Positions 27,823-37,082 of a stretch of 64,000 bases of DNA are shown here, one piece after another (the stretch's first letter is position 1; every line of letters starts with the position of its first letter). The stretch spans positions 124,001 through 188,000 of the forward strand of contig CAWGMT010000008.1 in NCBI GenBank assembly GCA_963823675.1, given 5' to 3'. The stretch is from CAWGMT01 sp963823675. GTDB taxonomy: Bacteria; Planctomycetota; Planctomycetia; Isosphaerales; Isosphaeraceae. Below the pieces are notes generated by a model, which worked only from the letters and a program-made list of their open reading frames with translations, was not told where the DNA came from and did no database searches. A program made the translations under genes and the position numbers.

Positions 27823-29195
27823 GGGTTGTGCCACCAGTCGCCGGCGGGCAGCAGGCGCACTGCCTCGTCGGGGCCCCAGCTTCCGGGCTCGTACAACGAG
27901 AGCGGCCCGACGCTCCCGAGCACAGGCTCGACGATCCGCCACTGGGCATCAATGCTGTCGGCCCGGCCGAAGAGACTGGAATCGCCGCCCATGGCCGATT
28001 GCAGCAGCCGGGCGTAAGCCGGCACCTCATCGACCGGCTGTCGACTGGCCATGAGCTCGACGGGCTCGAGCTCGACACCCATCCCCTCCTTGCGCACGAC
28101 GGCACCCAGCGCGATGATCTCCTCGGGACTAAAACGTATACGAATATGATTGTAGCCGTGGTCAATGTAGTGCGCGGCGACAAATTTCTGGGGTGGAGCG
28201 TGGAACCGGATCAGGACCTCCGTCGCGGTCTTGCTCAAGCACTTGCCGGCGCGGATCAAGATCGGCACGCCCGACCAGCGCCACGATTCGAGCGCGAGCC
28301 GCACCGCGGCGAAGGTCTCGACTTCGGAATCGTGGGCGACACCTTTTTCCTGGCGGTAGCCGCGGTACTGTCCGCGGACTACCGCGGCAGGCTCCAGCGG
28401 GTGGATCGCCCGCAACACCTTGGTCTTTTCGTCGCGGATGCCGTCGGGTGAGTTGCTTCCGGGCGGTTCCATGGTCAACATCGCGACGACCTGGAGCAGG
28501 TGGTTCTGGATGACGTCGCGGATCGCGCCGGCTTCTTCGTAGAACGAACCGCGCCCCTGGACACCGAAGTTCTCGGCCATCGTGATCTGGATGCTCGCGA
28601 TGCAATGACGGTTCCAGATCGGCTCGAGGAACTGGTTGGCAAAGCGGAAACACAGAATGTTGAGCACGGGCTCCTTGCCGACGTAATGGTCGATCCGGAA
28701 GATGTGCGATTCGGGGAAGTGGGCGTGGAGGATCTGGTTGAGCTCCTCGGCCGACGCGACGTCACGGCCGAACGGCTTCTCCACCATGATTCGGGCGTTG
28801 TTCGCGCAGCCGGACGTCGTCAAGTTTTCCACCACTGGCCCGAAGACGCTGGGCGGAATTGCCAGGTAGTGCAAGGGTGACACGGACTGGCCCAGAAGCT
28901 GGTGCAACTGGGTAAACGTCGCCGGGTCGTGATAGTCGCCGTCAACGTAGCCGAGCCGAGCGACGAGCTTGGTGAAGGCGGCTTCATCGACTCCACCGTG
29001 GGTAGTGAGACTGTCGCGAGCCCGATCTCGAAGTTGCTCCAGTCCCCAGCCTGACTTGGCCACGCCGATGATGGGTACGTTGAGGAGGCCCTGCTGGATC
29101 AACTCCTGGATGGCGGGAAAGACCTTCTTGTAGGCCAGATCGCCAGTCGCGCCGAAGAACACCAGGGCATCGGACTTGGTGGAAGGCGAATTCAT
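27819..29195 (-). CDS. zwf: Glucose-6-phosphate 1-dehydrogenase
   Basis: 458 residues. It catalyses glucose-6-phosphate + NAD(P)+ to 6-phosphogluconolactone, the first oxidative step of the pentose phosphate pathway. The N-terminus has the cofactor motif FFGATGDLAYKKVFPA; the active-site signature RIDHYVGKEPVLN is intact, as is EKPFGRD. The ATG at 29195 gives the expected start (MNSPSTKSDALVFFGATGDL); the frame runs further upstream only into gnd. The stop overlaps the GTG of ndh. The gene follows gnd by 92 bp on the same strand. Confidence 0.95.
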   Translation of the reverse strand: MNSPSTKSDALVFFGATGDLAYKKVFPAIQELIQQGLLNVPIIGVAKSGWGLEQLRDRARDSLTTHGGVDEAAFTKLVARLGYVDGDYHDPATFTQLHQLLGQSVSPLHYLAIPPSVFGPVVENLTTSGCANNARIMVEKPFGRDVASAEELNQILHAHFPESHIFRIDHYVGKEPVLNILCFRFANQFLEPIWNRHCIASIQITMAENFGVQGRGSFYEEAGAIRDVIQNHLLQVVAMLTMEPPGSNSPDGIRDEKTKVLRAIHPLEPAAVVRGQYRGYRQEKGVAHDSEVETFAAVRLALESWRWSGVPILIRAGKCLSKTATEVLIRFHAPPQKFVAAHYIDHGYNHIRIRFSPEEIIALGAVVRKEGMGVELEPVELMASRQPVDEVPAYARLLQSAMGGDSSLFGRADSIDAQWRIVEPVLGSVGPLSLYEPGSWGPDEAVRLLPAGDWWHNP

Positions 29196-29287
29196 TTTGA
29201 GTGCTCGACAAAGGTCGGATTTCACGCGAGACCGGTAAAAAGGCCGCTCCTCGCGCGACAATGCATTCCATTCTTGCTGCGCTGTTT

Positions 29288-30302
29288 TCACGACTTTTTT
29301 TCCAGGTGGCCGCCGAAGCCGAAGCGCATCGCCGAGAGGAGCTTGTCGGCAAAATCGTCGGCCCCGCGCGAGCTGAACCGGGCAAACAGGGCCGCGCTCA
29401 AGACCGACGCGGGAACGCCCTCGTCGATCGCGGCATCGATCGTCCAGCGCCCCTCGCCCGAGTCGGAGACGCGGCCGGAGAAGTCGGCGAGATCGGGGCT
29501 CTGCACCAGAGCCTGGGCCGTCAAGTCGAGCAGCCAGGAGGCGATCACGCTCCCGCGCCGCCAGACCTCGGCAATATCGGCCACGTTCAGGTCGTACTGG
29601 TAGAGCGCGGGATCTCGTAGCGGGGTCGTCTCGGCATCGACGTCCTGCTTCACTTTGCCCACGGACGCGTGCTTGAGGATATTCAAGCCCTCGGCATAGG
29701 CAGCCATCAGGCCGTACTCGATTCCGTTGTGCACCATCTTGACGAAGTGCCCCGCTCCGCTCGGCCCACAATAGAGATAGCCCTGCTCGGCGGTCCCGCC
29801 GGCCTTTTCCCGGCCCGGAGTGCGAGCCGCGGCGTCCCGGCCCGGAGCCAGCGCGGCGAAGATCGGGTCGAGGCGCCGCACGACATCGCTCTCGCCGCCG
29901 ATCATCATGCAATAGCCTCGTTCGAGGCCCCATACGCCGCCGCTGGTGCCGACATCGACGTAATGGATGCCCCGCGACGTCGAGAGCCGCAGCGCGGCGA
30001 ATGTCGTCGTGGTAGTAGGAATTGCCGCCGTCGATCAGGATATCGCCCTTTTCGAGGCGGCCGGACAGTTGCTCGATCGTGCCGTCGACGACGGCCGCCG
30101 GGACCATCATCCAGACGGGCCGAGGGGGCGCGAGCTTGGCCACGAAGTCGTCGAGGCTCGTGGCGGCGACCGCCCCTTCCTTCACCAGCGGCTCGGCCGC
30201 CGCCGGGTGGACGTCGTAAACCACGCACGGCTGCCCGTGGCGCAACAGCCGCCGCACCATGTTGGCGCCCATGCGTCCCAAGCCGATCATTCCAAGCTGC
30301 AT
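29288..30302 (-). CDS. gnd: 6-phosphogluconate dehydrogenase, decarboxylating (one frame break)
   Basis: The first part from the ATG at 30302 is the NAD(P)-binding domain (MQLGMIGLGRMGANMVRRLL, then DGGNSYYHDDIRRAA). Near 29990 one extra base shifts the frame; the other frame continues STSRGIHYVDVGTSGGVWGL and ERGYCMMIGG, the substrate-binding signature of the shorter (about 330-residue) Gnd type, then FVKMVHNGIEYGL with catalytic residues, ending LEKKS at 29288. The joined protein is about 338 residues, normal for this type. It oxidises and decarboxylates 6-phosphogluconate to ribulose-5-phosphate. Its start lies 13 bp after the DUF202 gene end. Confidence 0.9.
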
Positions 30303-30315
30303 GCGTGCCTCTTAT

Positions 30316-30741
30316 TCATAACACGAGGATGTGAATGGCGATGGCCACGCCGACCAGCGCCAGGATGCCCGCCATGATCAACAACATCCGGATTCTCAGG
30401 GGAGGGTTCGTAACGCCCCGTTCCAGAGCACGAATATAGCCGACATGCCGAAGGGCCGCCACAACGATGACAGTCACGCCGAGGCAGACCATGATAAATC
30501 CCAGTGCCGGCGAGACAGTGGCTCGATAGCGCGGCTGGCTGGCTTCGGCGAGGCCGATCTCCCGTGTCAAGAGCGCGAACCTTGCGATCACGAACCCAAA
30601 CCCCATGAGTGCCAGCGAGGTCCGAACCCAGGCCAGGAAGGTCCGCTCGGCGGCCAGGTAGACCCGCGGCTCACCGACCGGAGCGAGCCCCGGTCGAGCG
30701 GCCCCTACTAGCGGGTGGAGGTCCGTTTTATCGTCTCTCAT
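30316..30741 (-). CDS. DUF202 (YidH-type) membrane protein
   Basis: 141 residues. The DUF202 signature is clear: RVYLAAERTFLAWVRTSLAL followed by MGFGFVIARF, the first membrane helix. Two more helices follow (LGFIMVCLGVTVIVVAAL and MLLIMAGILALVGVAIAI). DUF202 proteins are small inner-membrane proteins of unknown function. The ATG at 30741 gives a length normal for the family; an earlier start at 30789 would add a basic extension. It is the first gene of the compact run leading to gnd, zwf and ndh. Confidence 0.85.
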   Translation of the reverse strand: MRDDKTDLHPLVGAARPGLAPVGEPRVYLAAERTFLAWVRTSLALMGFGFVIARFALLTREIGLAEASQPRYRATVSPALGFIMVCLGVTVIVVAALRHVGYIRALERGVTNPPLRIRMLLIMAGILALVGVAIAIHILVL

Positions 30742-31704
30742 CAGCCGTTCGCCGCCGAGTTTTCTCAAGACACAGCTTCGCCAGCGCAATATGACCGGCT
30801 CGCGGCGCGCGTGTCAAGGTCCCAGCGCGGTCCGCCGGCCTTGGGCAACGCGGCTGGTTCGGAGCGACGAGATCGCGGCTCGGTCGAGTTGTGCACAGGT
30901 CGTCGTCGGGCCGCCAACGCCAGCAAAACAATCAGAGTCCCGCGGCGACGGACGCCGCGCCCGGGAGCGCGCCGGCAAGCATCGTCCGCCGCACGCGGGA
31001 CAGGCCGACCCGCGGGCGCCAGACGCGGGCCGGAATAACCAACGGCCGAATTTTCAAAGAGGTCGTTCGGGATTCCTGATTTGAACCAGTTGGCGCCGGT
31101 CGTCGTTGGCCGGTCCGGACGCACTCGCTGCGTGGGATTCCGGAGCGTGCGGCGACCGTCAGGCGCTCGCCGGATCCGGCACGACCGGCGCAGATTGCCT
31201 TGGCTTTGTTTTGCGGGAGTGGTTCGCTGTTCATGGTGCGATGCTCGTGAACGGATCGCGGATCACAGGTCGCTCTTGCTGCGGTGGGTTCAATTCGCGT
31301 TCGGAACGACGGGCTCGATGGGCTCCCGTGGAGCGCTGACCGGTAGTCGCTGCCTGCGAACCAACAAAAACAAACCGCGACCAGCAATGCGTTCAAGTGC
31401 CCGGCGTTGCCCGGGAATGTGGACCGTGGAATGCGGGCCGTTTGATTCGGTGGCTGCACGGCCGTTTCCGGAGGAAGTGGGGCCGCGGAATTCTCTGTGT
31501 CGTAGGTCAGGCTTTCCAGCCTGACCTACACCTGCGCGGTCCCCTTGGCCGGGGCACAGAGATTCCTCTGGTGGTGCGTCCGGCTGGTGGTCGGTGTTTT
31601 CGCCCGAGCCGGGCCGGTCTGCGTGGACCGCGGCCGGTGAACCGTCGATTCCGGCTTCCCAGGCCTGCGCGGCGCCGGAGGAGCACGATTCAGGGTCGTC
31701 GTGT
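30742..31704. other. Gene-poor stretch with an R1 repeat
   Basis: No reading frame here has a domain or a ribosome-binding site. In the 31290-31700 part one minus-strand frame is rich in Asn/Glu/Pro-like and Ser/Gly sequence, possibly a degenerate downstream extension of the hypothetical gene at 31705-32504. The R1 repeat copy at 31479-31541 lies inside. Confidence 0.45.
31479..31541. repeat. Dispersed repeat R1, copy b
   Basis: Starts GTGGGGCCGCGGAATTCT and continues into a perfect 11-bp inverted repeat (GTAGGTCAGGC at 31502-31512, complement at 31519-31529, loop TTTCCA), followed by ACCTGCGCGGT. It is the most symmetrical of the R1 copies. Confidence 0.65.
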
Positions 31705-32504
31705 TCATGATCGGTTCGCTCCGCGTGTGCGCTGCTTTCGCCGTCGTCGCCGCTGCCCAGTTGCTTCCATCGAGCAAAATCCGGAATGTCGGCCCGCGAC
31801 CCGCGCAAGGCTCGGCTCGCGGACGCGCGCCGGGAGGGGCAGCTCGGCCTCCTCAAGCGCATCTTCGTCGAAGATGCCGGACCGACGAAGCTCGACCAGG
31901 TCTTCGCAGGCACGCGTCATCCGCCGGATGGAGGCGTCCTCGTAGCGCCGCACCTTGTCGGCGGCGGCGCCGGGTCGAAGGCCAGCCGGCTCGTGCTCTC
32001 GGCGGCCTCGGCCAGGGCTCGCGCCTTGTGCTTCAAGGCAAGCTGCTCCAGCCGCCGGGTCTGCCGCGCGATCAGATCGTTCAGAACCTGCCGGCCCGCG
32101 GTTTCGCCCACCGGCAGGCGCCGCTCGATGTCCATCGCGTCCAACTGCCTGCGAACGGCGGGAAACTGGTCGTCGCCCAGCTCGCAGCGCAGCTCGCTGA
32201 AAGGGCTTTTGTTCTGCGGGCAAACGGCGTGGGAGCCGAGGAAGACGGCCATCGAATCGCCGGTGGTATCATGCAGCACGTCGAGCGGCTGCATCCCCAG
32301 CAGGCGGACCGCCTTGAACTTGTCGGACGCCTGCCAGAAGTTGGGTGCCTGGTTGCGAACTTTCAGATCGTTCCAGCGGTCAAGAAGCCAGCGGCAGCCT
32401 GCGTAGCTGGATTCCAGCTCGTTGACCAGCCGCGCCGGCAGGTCCGGAGAGCCGGGAACCTCGTTTTGCCGCTTGGATAGGGGTAGTCCCAACAGTCGTG
32501 TCAC
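31705..32504 (-). CDS. Hypothetical planctomycete protein (one frame break)
   Basis: The first part (start about 32504) reads LVNELESSYAGCRWLLDRWN, then NFWQASDKFKAVRLLGMQPL and LIARQTRRLEQLALKHKARA, a soluble helical protein. Near 31965, in a GCC-rich run, the frame changes by one base; the other frame continues AAADKVRRYEDASIRRMTRA and CEDLVELRR to 31705. The joined protein is about 265 residues. I recognise the style from uncharacterised planctomycete proteins but know no function. The N-terminus may be incomplete: no good ribosome-binding site was found at 32504, and the tail beyond 31705 may also be shifted. Confidence 0.55.
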
Positions 32505-32519
32505 CGGGGGCCATTGGGG

Positions 32520-32885
32520 TCAGGTAGCCGTCCACGAGTCGATGGCGACAAGCGCACAGAAGGCATCGAGCCTCGAAGCTACTTCTCGGGCGCGTCGGTC
32601 GATCAGACCGAGGCGAGTCAGCTCGCAACGATAAGCTCCCGCGGCAAGCAACCCGAACCGCCGCCGCGTCCGGATCAACCAGGCGACGGGCGGCAGCGCG
32701 AAGACGGCGGCGAGGAACCAGTAGGGCACGACGATGTCGCGGACCCGATGACTGCGCACACACAGGGCGACGCTCGCCACGCAAAGGACCAGTGAGAGCC
32801 CGGCCAAGAGGTTCGTCGTGACCCGTAGAGCCCGTCGGATACGGGTGTCCGCCGCACCGTGAGCCGCGCTCGGGGAAGGTTGCAT
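32520..32885 (-). CDS. Small membrane protein, hypothetical
   Basis: 121 residues from the ATG at 32885. Two hydrophobic helices (LLAGLSLVLCVASVALCV and VPYWFLAAVFALPPVAWLI) are joined by a short loop containing RSHRVRD, followed by a basic stretch and a soluble C-terminus of about 45 residues. It resembles small planctomycete two-helix membrane proteins of unknown function. It ends 15 bp before the neighbouring hypothetical gene on the same strand, so the two may share a transcript. Confidence 0.55.
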   Translation of the reverse strand: MQPSPSAAHGAADTRIRRALRVTTNLLAGLSLVLCVASVALCVRSHRVRDIVVPYWFLAAVFALPPVAWLIRTRRRFGLLAAGAYRCELTRLGLIDRRAREVASRLDAFCALVAIDSWTAT

Positions 32886-33495
32886 GGGCTGAGTCCTTTG
32901 GTGGTCCGTCCACGCCAGAATGGCCGGTGAAAGCTCGACGAGATTACGCGTGTGCTCAGCTTGAGACAGCCTTTCGCTATTCTCGCTGAAGGTCTCGCCT
33001 TTGGGAACAATCAGTGCTGGCCGACGGCTACGCCAGGTAGGCGTTGGGTTGGCCGACGTCCGGCCGGTAGAGCTTCTGCTTGTGGATCGCCGTCAGCCGC
33101 GGCAAGAGCTGGAAGCCGAGCAGCCGGCAGAACGCGAACGCCACCGTGCTTACGCGTTCACGGGCCGAAGGCGACATTTGTTTAGAAGCGAATGAGGTGC
33201 GGCAGCATGAAACCCGACTCAGCCGCCAGAGGGCCAGAGGCGACACCGGAGGACGCGTCGGTGTCGTCGGACCGAAGCAAGATAGTATCACGCGACGACA
33301 TCGTCCACCGACGGGGGCGGCGTTATAGTTCGCAACGCGGCTCCAGTCGGCCCCGCCCACACCTGCGACCGGGCGACCCATAAAAAAATTAGCGCTCTGG
33401 CTCTTGCATTCGCGCGACATAGCGTTAAAATCTTAGCGATACGCGGCGCCGCTCACCTGGGGCGCCCCTTGGGAACCCTATGACGCGAGGAGCGG
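32886..33495. other. Intergenic, no gene seen except promoter region of blaI
   Basis: Open frames on both strands are not convincing. Near the right end are three copies of the hexamer TTAGCG/ATAGCG (33389, 33419, 33433) around a sigma70-like promoter. Confidence 0.45.
33404..33431 (+). promoter_or_regulatory. Candidate promoter of the BlaI/M56 operon
   Basis: TTGCAT at 33404-33409 and TAAAAT at 33426-33431 are separated by 16 bases, a fair sigma70-type match. A TTAGCG/ATAGCG hexamer occurs before, inside and just after it. The start codon of the BlaI-like gene is about 60 bases downstream. BlaI-type repressors bind near their own promoters, so the hexamers could be part of an operator; this is inference. 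Confidence 0.35.
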
Positions 33496-33882
33496 ATGAT
33501 ACCTGAACCGTCTGAACTCAGTCGCCGTGAACGGCAGATCATGGATGCCGTCTTCGGGCTCGGGGAGGCGACCGTGAACCAGGTCGTCGAGGGCATCCCT
33601 TCACCGCCGACGGCGATGGCGGTCCGCAGGATGATGCACATCCTTGAAGAGAAGGGGTATCTCCGACGGCGGAAGAGCGGTCGGGAGGTGATCTATGTCC
33701 CTCGCCAGGCCAGGGACAAGGCCGGTCGCCGGGCCTTCCAGCAGGTGCTGGAGACGTTCTTCGGCGGCTCCCTGGAAGAAGCGCTCGCGGCGCACCTGCA
33801 TTCGCGGAAGGACCGGGTGTCGGCGGACGAACGCAAGCGGCTGATCGCGTTGATCGAGCAGGCACAGCGGGAGGGCCGGTGA
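33496..33882 (+). CDS. BlaI/MecI/CopY-family transcriptional repressor
   Basis: 128 residues with the family winged helix (LSRRERQIMDAVFGLGEATV, MAVRRMMHILEEKGYLRRRK, VIYVPRQARDKAGRRAFQQV) and a C-terminal dimerisation helix. The ATG at 33496 has GAGGAG 5 bases upstream. Members repress beta-lactamase or other target genes and are released when a membrane sensor of the BlaR1/MecR1 type cleaves or inactivates them. The next gene, one base away, encodes an M56 sensor-like protein, so this is a standard repressor-sensor pair. Its target is unknown. Confidence 0.92.
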   Translation: MIPEPSELSRRERQIMDAVFGLGEATVNQVVEGIPSPPTAMAVRRMMHILEEKGYLRRRKSGREVIYVPRQARDKAGRRAFQQVLETFFGGSLEEALAAHLHSRKDRVSADERKRLIALIEQAQREGR

Positions 33883-33883
33883 C

Positions 33884-35101
33884 ATGAATCGCACGCTCCT
33901 CATCGTCGCCGGGATGTTCGGCGCGTCGGGTCCGGTGCTGATGGATTCCGCCGTCAAGGGCACGGCGCTCCTGGTCGTGGCGGCGATCGCGGCCCTGACC
34001 CTGAGGCGTGACTCGGCGGCGACTCGACATCTCGTGTGGCTGCTGGCGATGGCCGCAATGCTGGTCGTGCCGGTGCTGTCGGCGATGTTGCCTCGGTGGC
34101 GAGTGCTGCCGGAGTGGGTGCGTATTCCACCCGCGAGGGCCGTGGTGTCGACCGGACCGCCCGCGATGGCCAGGCCCGCCGATGGTGCGATGGAACGGGC
34201 GCGGCCTGCCGTTCCCGAGGACGGCGCATCGCCATCCGCGACGGCCTATCAACCGGCCGTCAGAACGCCCGATTCCCGGCCCGCGTCGGCGACGCCGGCG
34301 GCCATTCCCGCGTCGGCTGCCGCGAGGTGGAGCTGGCTCGACGCACTGACTCTCGTGTGGGCCCTGGGTTCTTACGTGCTCATCCTGCGGCTGCTGGCCT
34401 CGCGCTGGATGCTCGGGAAGACCGAGCGGCAAGGGACGGTCATCGGGTCGTCAGGGCAACCGTCGCCGATTCACCGTCGCTTCGCAAATGCCCTGGAAGC
34501 CGCGTGCTCGCAGCTCAGGATCGGGCGACCGGTCACCCTGTTGATTCACCCGGACCGGACCATTCCGCTGGTCTGGGGCATCCTTCGATATCGCCTGATG
34601 CTTCCCGACGCCGCCGGGCACTGGGGCGACGAGCAACTGCGATCGGTCCTGCTGCACGAGCTCGCCCACATTAAGCGTCGCGACACCATGGCTCGACTGC
34701 TGGCGCAGATCGCGTGTGCCCTGCACTGGTTCAATCCCTTGGTGTGGCTGGCCGCCTGGCGTCTGGGCGTGGAGTGTGAACGAGCGTGCGACGACCTGGT
34801 CCTGGCCAACGGCGTGCGGCCGTCCGCTTACGCCGGACACCTGCTCGACGTCGTCACGGCGTTTTCGCCCGCCGGCTGGGCGCACTCCGGCGAGCTCGCC
34901 ATGGCCCGCAAGTCGTCGCTCGAACGCCGCCTCGTCGCCGTGCTCAGCGACAAGCTCAACCGTCGCAGCGTGTCGGTGGCCCTGGCGGCCATCGCCCTGG
35001 CCCTCGCCGCCGGTATCGCCGTGCCCATCGCGATGCTCCGTGCGGCGGATGACGAGCCCGGCGCGCCGGGCAGCCGCAGGAATCGCAGGTCCTCCGGCTG
35101 A
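33884..35101 (+). CDS. M56 (BlaR1/MecR1-type) membrane metallopeptidase
   Basis: 405 residues. Several membrane helices (GTALLVVAAIAALTL, LVWLLAMAAMLVVPVLSAML, LDALTLVWALGSYVLILRLL) surround the zinc peptidase motif HELAHIKRRD; ECERACDDLVL supplies the further conserved glutamate and aspartate. The C-terminal helix near residue 385 is followed by a short Arg-rich end that may come from a one-base shift near 35060: another frame continues GQPQESQVLRLTPREINN into the next gene. It begins one base after the repressor gene. In BlaR1 the peptidase acts on the BlaI repressor after a signal is sensed; no penicillin-binding sensor domain is present here. Confidence 0.9.
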   Translation: MNRTLLIVAGMFGASGPVLMDSAVKGTALLVVAAIAALTLRRDSAATRHLVWLLAMAAMLVVPVLSAMLPRWRVLPEWVRIPPARAVVSTGPPAMARPADGAMERARPAVPEDGASPSATAYQPAVRTPDSRPASATPAAIPASAAARWSWLDALTLVWALGSYVLILRLLASRWMLGKTERQGTVIGSSGQPSPIHRRFANALEAACSQLRIGRPVTLLIHPDRTIPLVWGILRYRLMLPDAAGHWGDEQLRSVLLHELAHIKRRDTMARLLAQIACALHWFNPLVWLAAWRLGVECERACDDLVLANGVRPSAYAGHLLDVVTAFSPAGWAHSGELAMARKSSLERRLVAVLSDKLNRRSVSVALAAIALALAAGIAVPIAMLRAADDEPGAPGSRRNRRSSG

Positions 35102-35175
35102 CGCCCCGCGAGATCAACAACCTCTCGGTCGAGACCGCCGAGCCGCTTACCTTCGAGGCCGGGGAGCGCAACATC

Positions 35176-35919
35176 GTGCCGATCAAGGGGCTCAACGTAC
35201 TGTTCCTCCAGGGCTCGAACTTCTCCTGGGACTACAAGTACATGATGGTCTCGATCGCCAGCTCGCAGGACATCAATGTCCATGCCCTGGCGATCAAGGC
35301 GCCGGCGCAGGGGGACCGGGGCGCCGGCGAGGACCTCGAGTTCGCGCCGGGCCGATACAACGCCTACATCCTCAGCGACCTCCCCGCCAATATCCTGACG
35401 GCGAAGCAACAGAAGCTGCTGGCCGAGTCGGTGCGGCAGGGGGCGGGCCTGATGATGCTCGGCGGCCATGCCAGCTTCGGGGCCGGCGGGTGGGCGGATA
35501 CGCCGCTGGCGGACATCCTGCCCGTCCACATCCATCCCGGGGACGGCCGGTACGAGCCCGATGGCGGCATCAAGTTCGTGCCCACCAACCTGGGACTGGA
35601 GAGCTACCTGCTCCAGGTCGGCACCAACCGCACCGAGACCGTGCGGATCTGGGACCAGATGAAGCCGATCCTGGGCACCAACCGCTTCGGCGAGGTGAAG
35701 CAGACCGCCAACGTCCTGGCCGAGACCGCCGCGCCCAACCCCGAGCCGCTGATGGTGAGCATGGAGGTCGGCAAGGGCCGTTCGATCGCCTACGGCGGTG
35801 ATACTTGGGTCTGGTACCGGGCTTCGGAGGAGAGCCGGCTGGCGCACCGGAAGTTCTGGCGTCAGGTCGTCTTCTGGCTCTCGCACAAGGAGAACCAGGG
35901 CGACAACAGGTCAAATTGA
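35176..35919 (+). CDS. Glutamine-amidotransferase-like domain protein, truncated by IS66
   Basis: Coding-like sequence begins at about 35062 (LTPREINNLSVETAEPLTFE, then VPIKGLNVLFLQGSNFSWDY). It forms a class I amidotransferase-like domain of the planctomycete type (ESVRQGAGLMMLGGHASFGA, VPTNLGLESYLLQVGTNRTE, KGRSIAYGGDTWVWYRAS). Near 35905 the frame changes again, and QVKLTLDRRHVAVGEKIELT continues to about 36085. There the sequence passes directly into an IS66 remnant in mid-domain. The usual catalytic cysteine motif was not identified. The piece is thus broken twice and cut at its 3' end; it is probably not functional. Confidence 0.65.
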   Translation: MPIKGLNVLFLQGSNFSWDYKYMMVSIASSQDINVHALAIKAPAQGDRGAGEDLEFAPGRYNAYILSDLPANILTAKQQKLLAESVRQGAGLMMLGGHASFGAGGWADTPLADILPVHIHPGDGRYEPDGGIKFVPTNLGLESYLLQVGTNRTETVRIWDQMKPILGTNRFGEVKQTANVLAETAAPNPEPLMVSMEVGKGRSIAYGGDTWVWYRASEESRLAHRKFWRQVVFWLSHKENQGDNRSN

Positions 35920-36956
35920 CGCTCGACCGCCGCCACGTGGCCGTCGGCGAGAAGATCGAGCTGACGGCCACCGCCCATGATGCCAAGGGGGCGCCGATCC
36001 CCGACGTGAAGTACGAGGCCCGGGTCGAGCGCGAGAAGGCCGATTCCCCGGTCTCGTCGCCCGTCGGCGTGTACAACCAGGGGGATCAGTGAGGGCAATC
36101 GGCCACCCGTGAGGTGAGCCCGGAAACACTCTGTGAGGTACTCCAGCACATTGCGGCCCTGTTGGCGGCACGTCGCCGCCACGCTCAGGACGCGTTCGAC
36201 GAACCGGCTGCCCCACTCGCTCGCCGTCCCGCCGCTCGACTTGCACCACAGGACGGCGTGCCGCAGAGCTCGCTCCGCGGCATTGTTCGTCGGCTCGATC
36301 CCCCGCACCCGGAGGAAGGTCCACATGTGCTCCTCGCCCTCCAGCAACATCCGGCACGTCGCCGCCGTCTTCTCGCTGGCGCACGACACACCCCGGCCCA
36401 GGGCGTGCCGGACGTCCCACCGGATCGGCCGGGCGTAGCCCAGGAACGTGCTCCAGGCCATCTCCCCGTCACGGTACTTGTGCCACCAGTGGAACAGCCG
36501 GTCCGAGGACCCGAGCAGCTCCGTACCGATCGCCGACCCCACGTCGCGGCGATCGATCATCGCCTGAAAATCTCTGCGAAGATGAGACCAGCAGTATTGA
36601 TGCTGCTCGATCCAGTCATAGCTGGAGAACCGATCGCTGACGACGACCTTCGTCTTGTCCGTCCCGAGGATCAACCGGGCCACGTCCGCGCTGCGATGGC
36701 CGGCGATCGTGAAGACGGTCAGATCGTCGGTCTGACCGACCCAGAGCCACGCCTTCTCGTTGGCCTCAGCCCACGAGGTCTCGTCGATGTGGGCCGACGG
36801 CGCCGCGACGACAGCAGCGGCCGCCTCGACGACGAGTGGCTCCAGGATCTCAGCGGCCTGGCGCTCGAGCTTAGGGATCATCCCCAGTGAGAGGTCCAGC
36901 CCGAACAGGTCGGAGGCCAGTTGCCCAGAATTGAAGGGTGAGGGCTCATACAACAA
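35862..36956 (-). CDS. IS66-family transposase, N-terminally truncated
   Basis: About 290 residues match the IS66 transposase core: the first acidic residue in HIDETSW, the second in VVVSDRFSSYDWI, the IS66 histidine/cysteine region QYCWSHLRRDF, and the glutamate in NNAAERALRHAV. The C-terminus reads VLEYLTECFRAHLTGG, normal for IS66, but no stop follows; the frame runs on into the amidotransferase gene up to 35862. The N-terminal third (zinc-binding and leader domains) is missing: a TAG lies just upstream of the start. No partner IS66 orfs are present. The element is dead. Confidence 0.85.
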   Translation of the reverse strand: MLYEPSPFNSGQLASDLFGLDLSLGMIPKLERQAAEILEPLVVEAAAAVVAAPSAHIDETSWAEANEKAWLWVGQTDDLTVFTIAGHRSADVARLILGTDKTKVVVSDRFSSYDWIEQHQYCWSHLRRDFQAMIDRRDVGSAIGTELLGSSDRLFHWWHKYRDGEMAWSTFLGYARPIRWDVRHALGRGVSCASEKTAATCRMLLEGEEHMWTFLRVRGIEPTNNAAERALRHAVLWCKSSGGTASEWGSRFVERVLSVAATCRQQGRNVLEYLTECFRAHLTGGRLPSLIPLVVHADGRRDRGIGLLALDPGLVLHVGDRRPLGIMGGGRQLDLLADGHVAAVERQFDLLSPWFSLCESQKTT

Positions 36957-36960
36957 GATA
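36090..36960. mobile_element. IS66 remnant
   Basis: About 870 bp of an IS66-type insertion sequence on the minus strand, interrupting the 3' end of the amidotransferase-like gene. Terminal inverted repeats were not found, and the 5' part of the transposase is lost. The left junction is near 36085-36095, where the coding sequence VYNQGD breaks off. Confidence 0.6.
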
Positions 36961-37082
36961 GTACGAGCCTACTGTACAAAATGTTCGAGCCCGTGAATGC
37001 CTACCCAATTTGAAGCACCCCGGGGCGTCCTTCGGATACAATCGTTCGATTGGACCGTACGAGGCCGCTGAGGATCAATATC

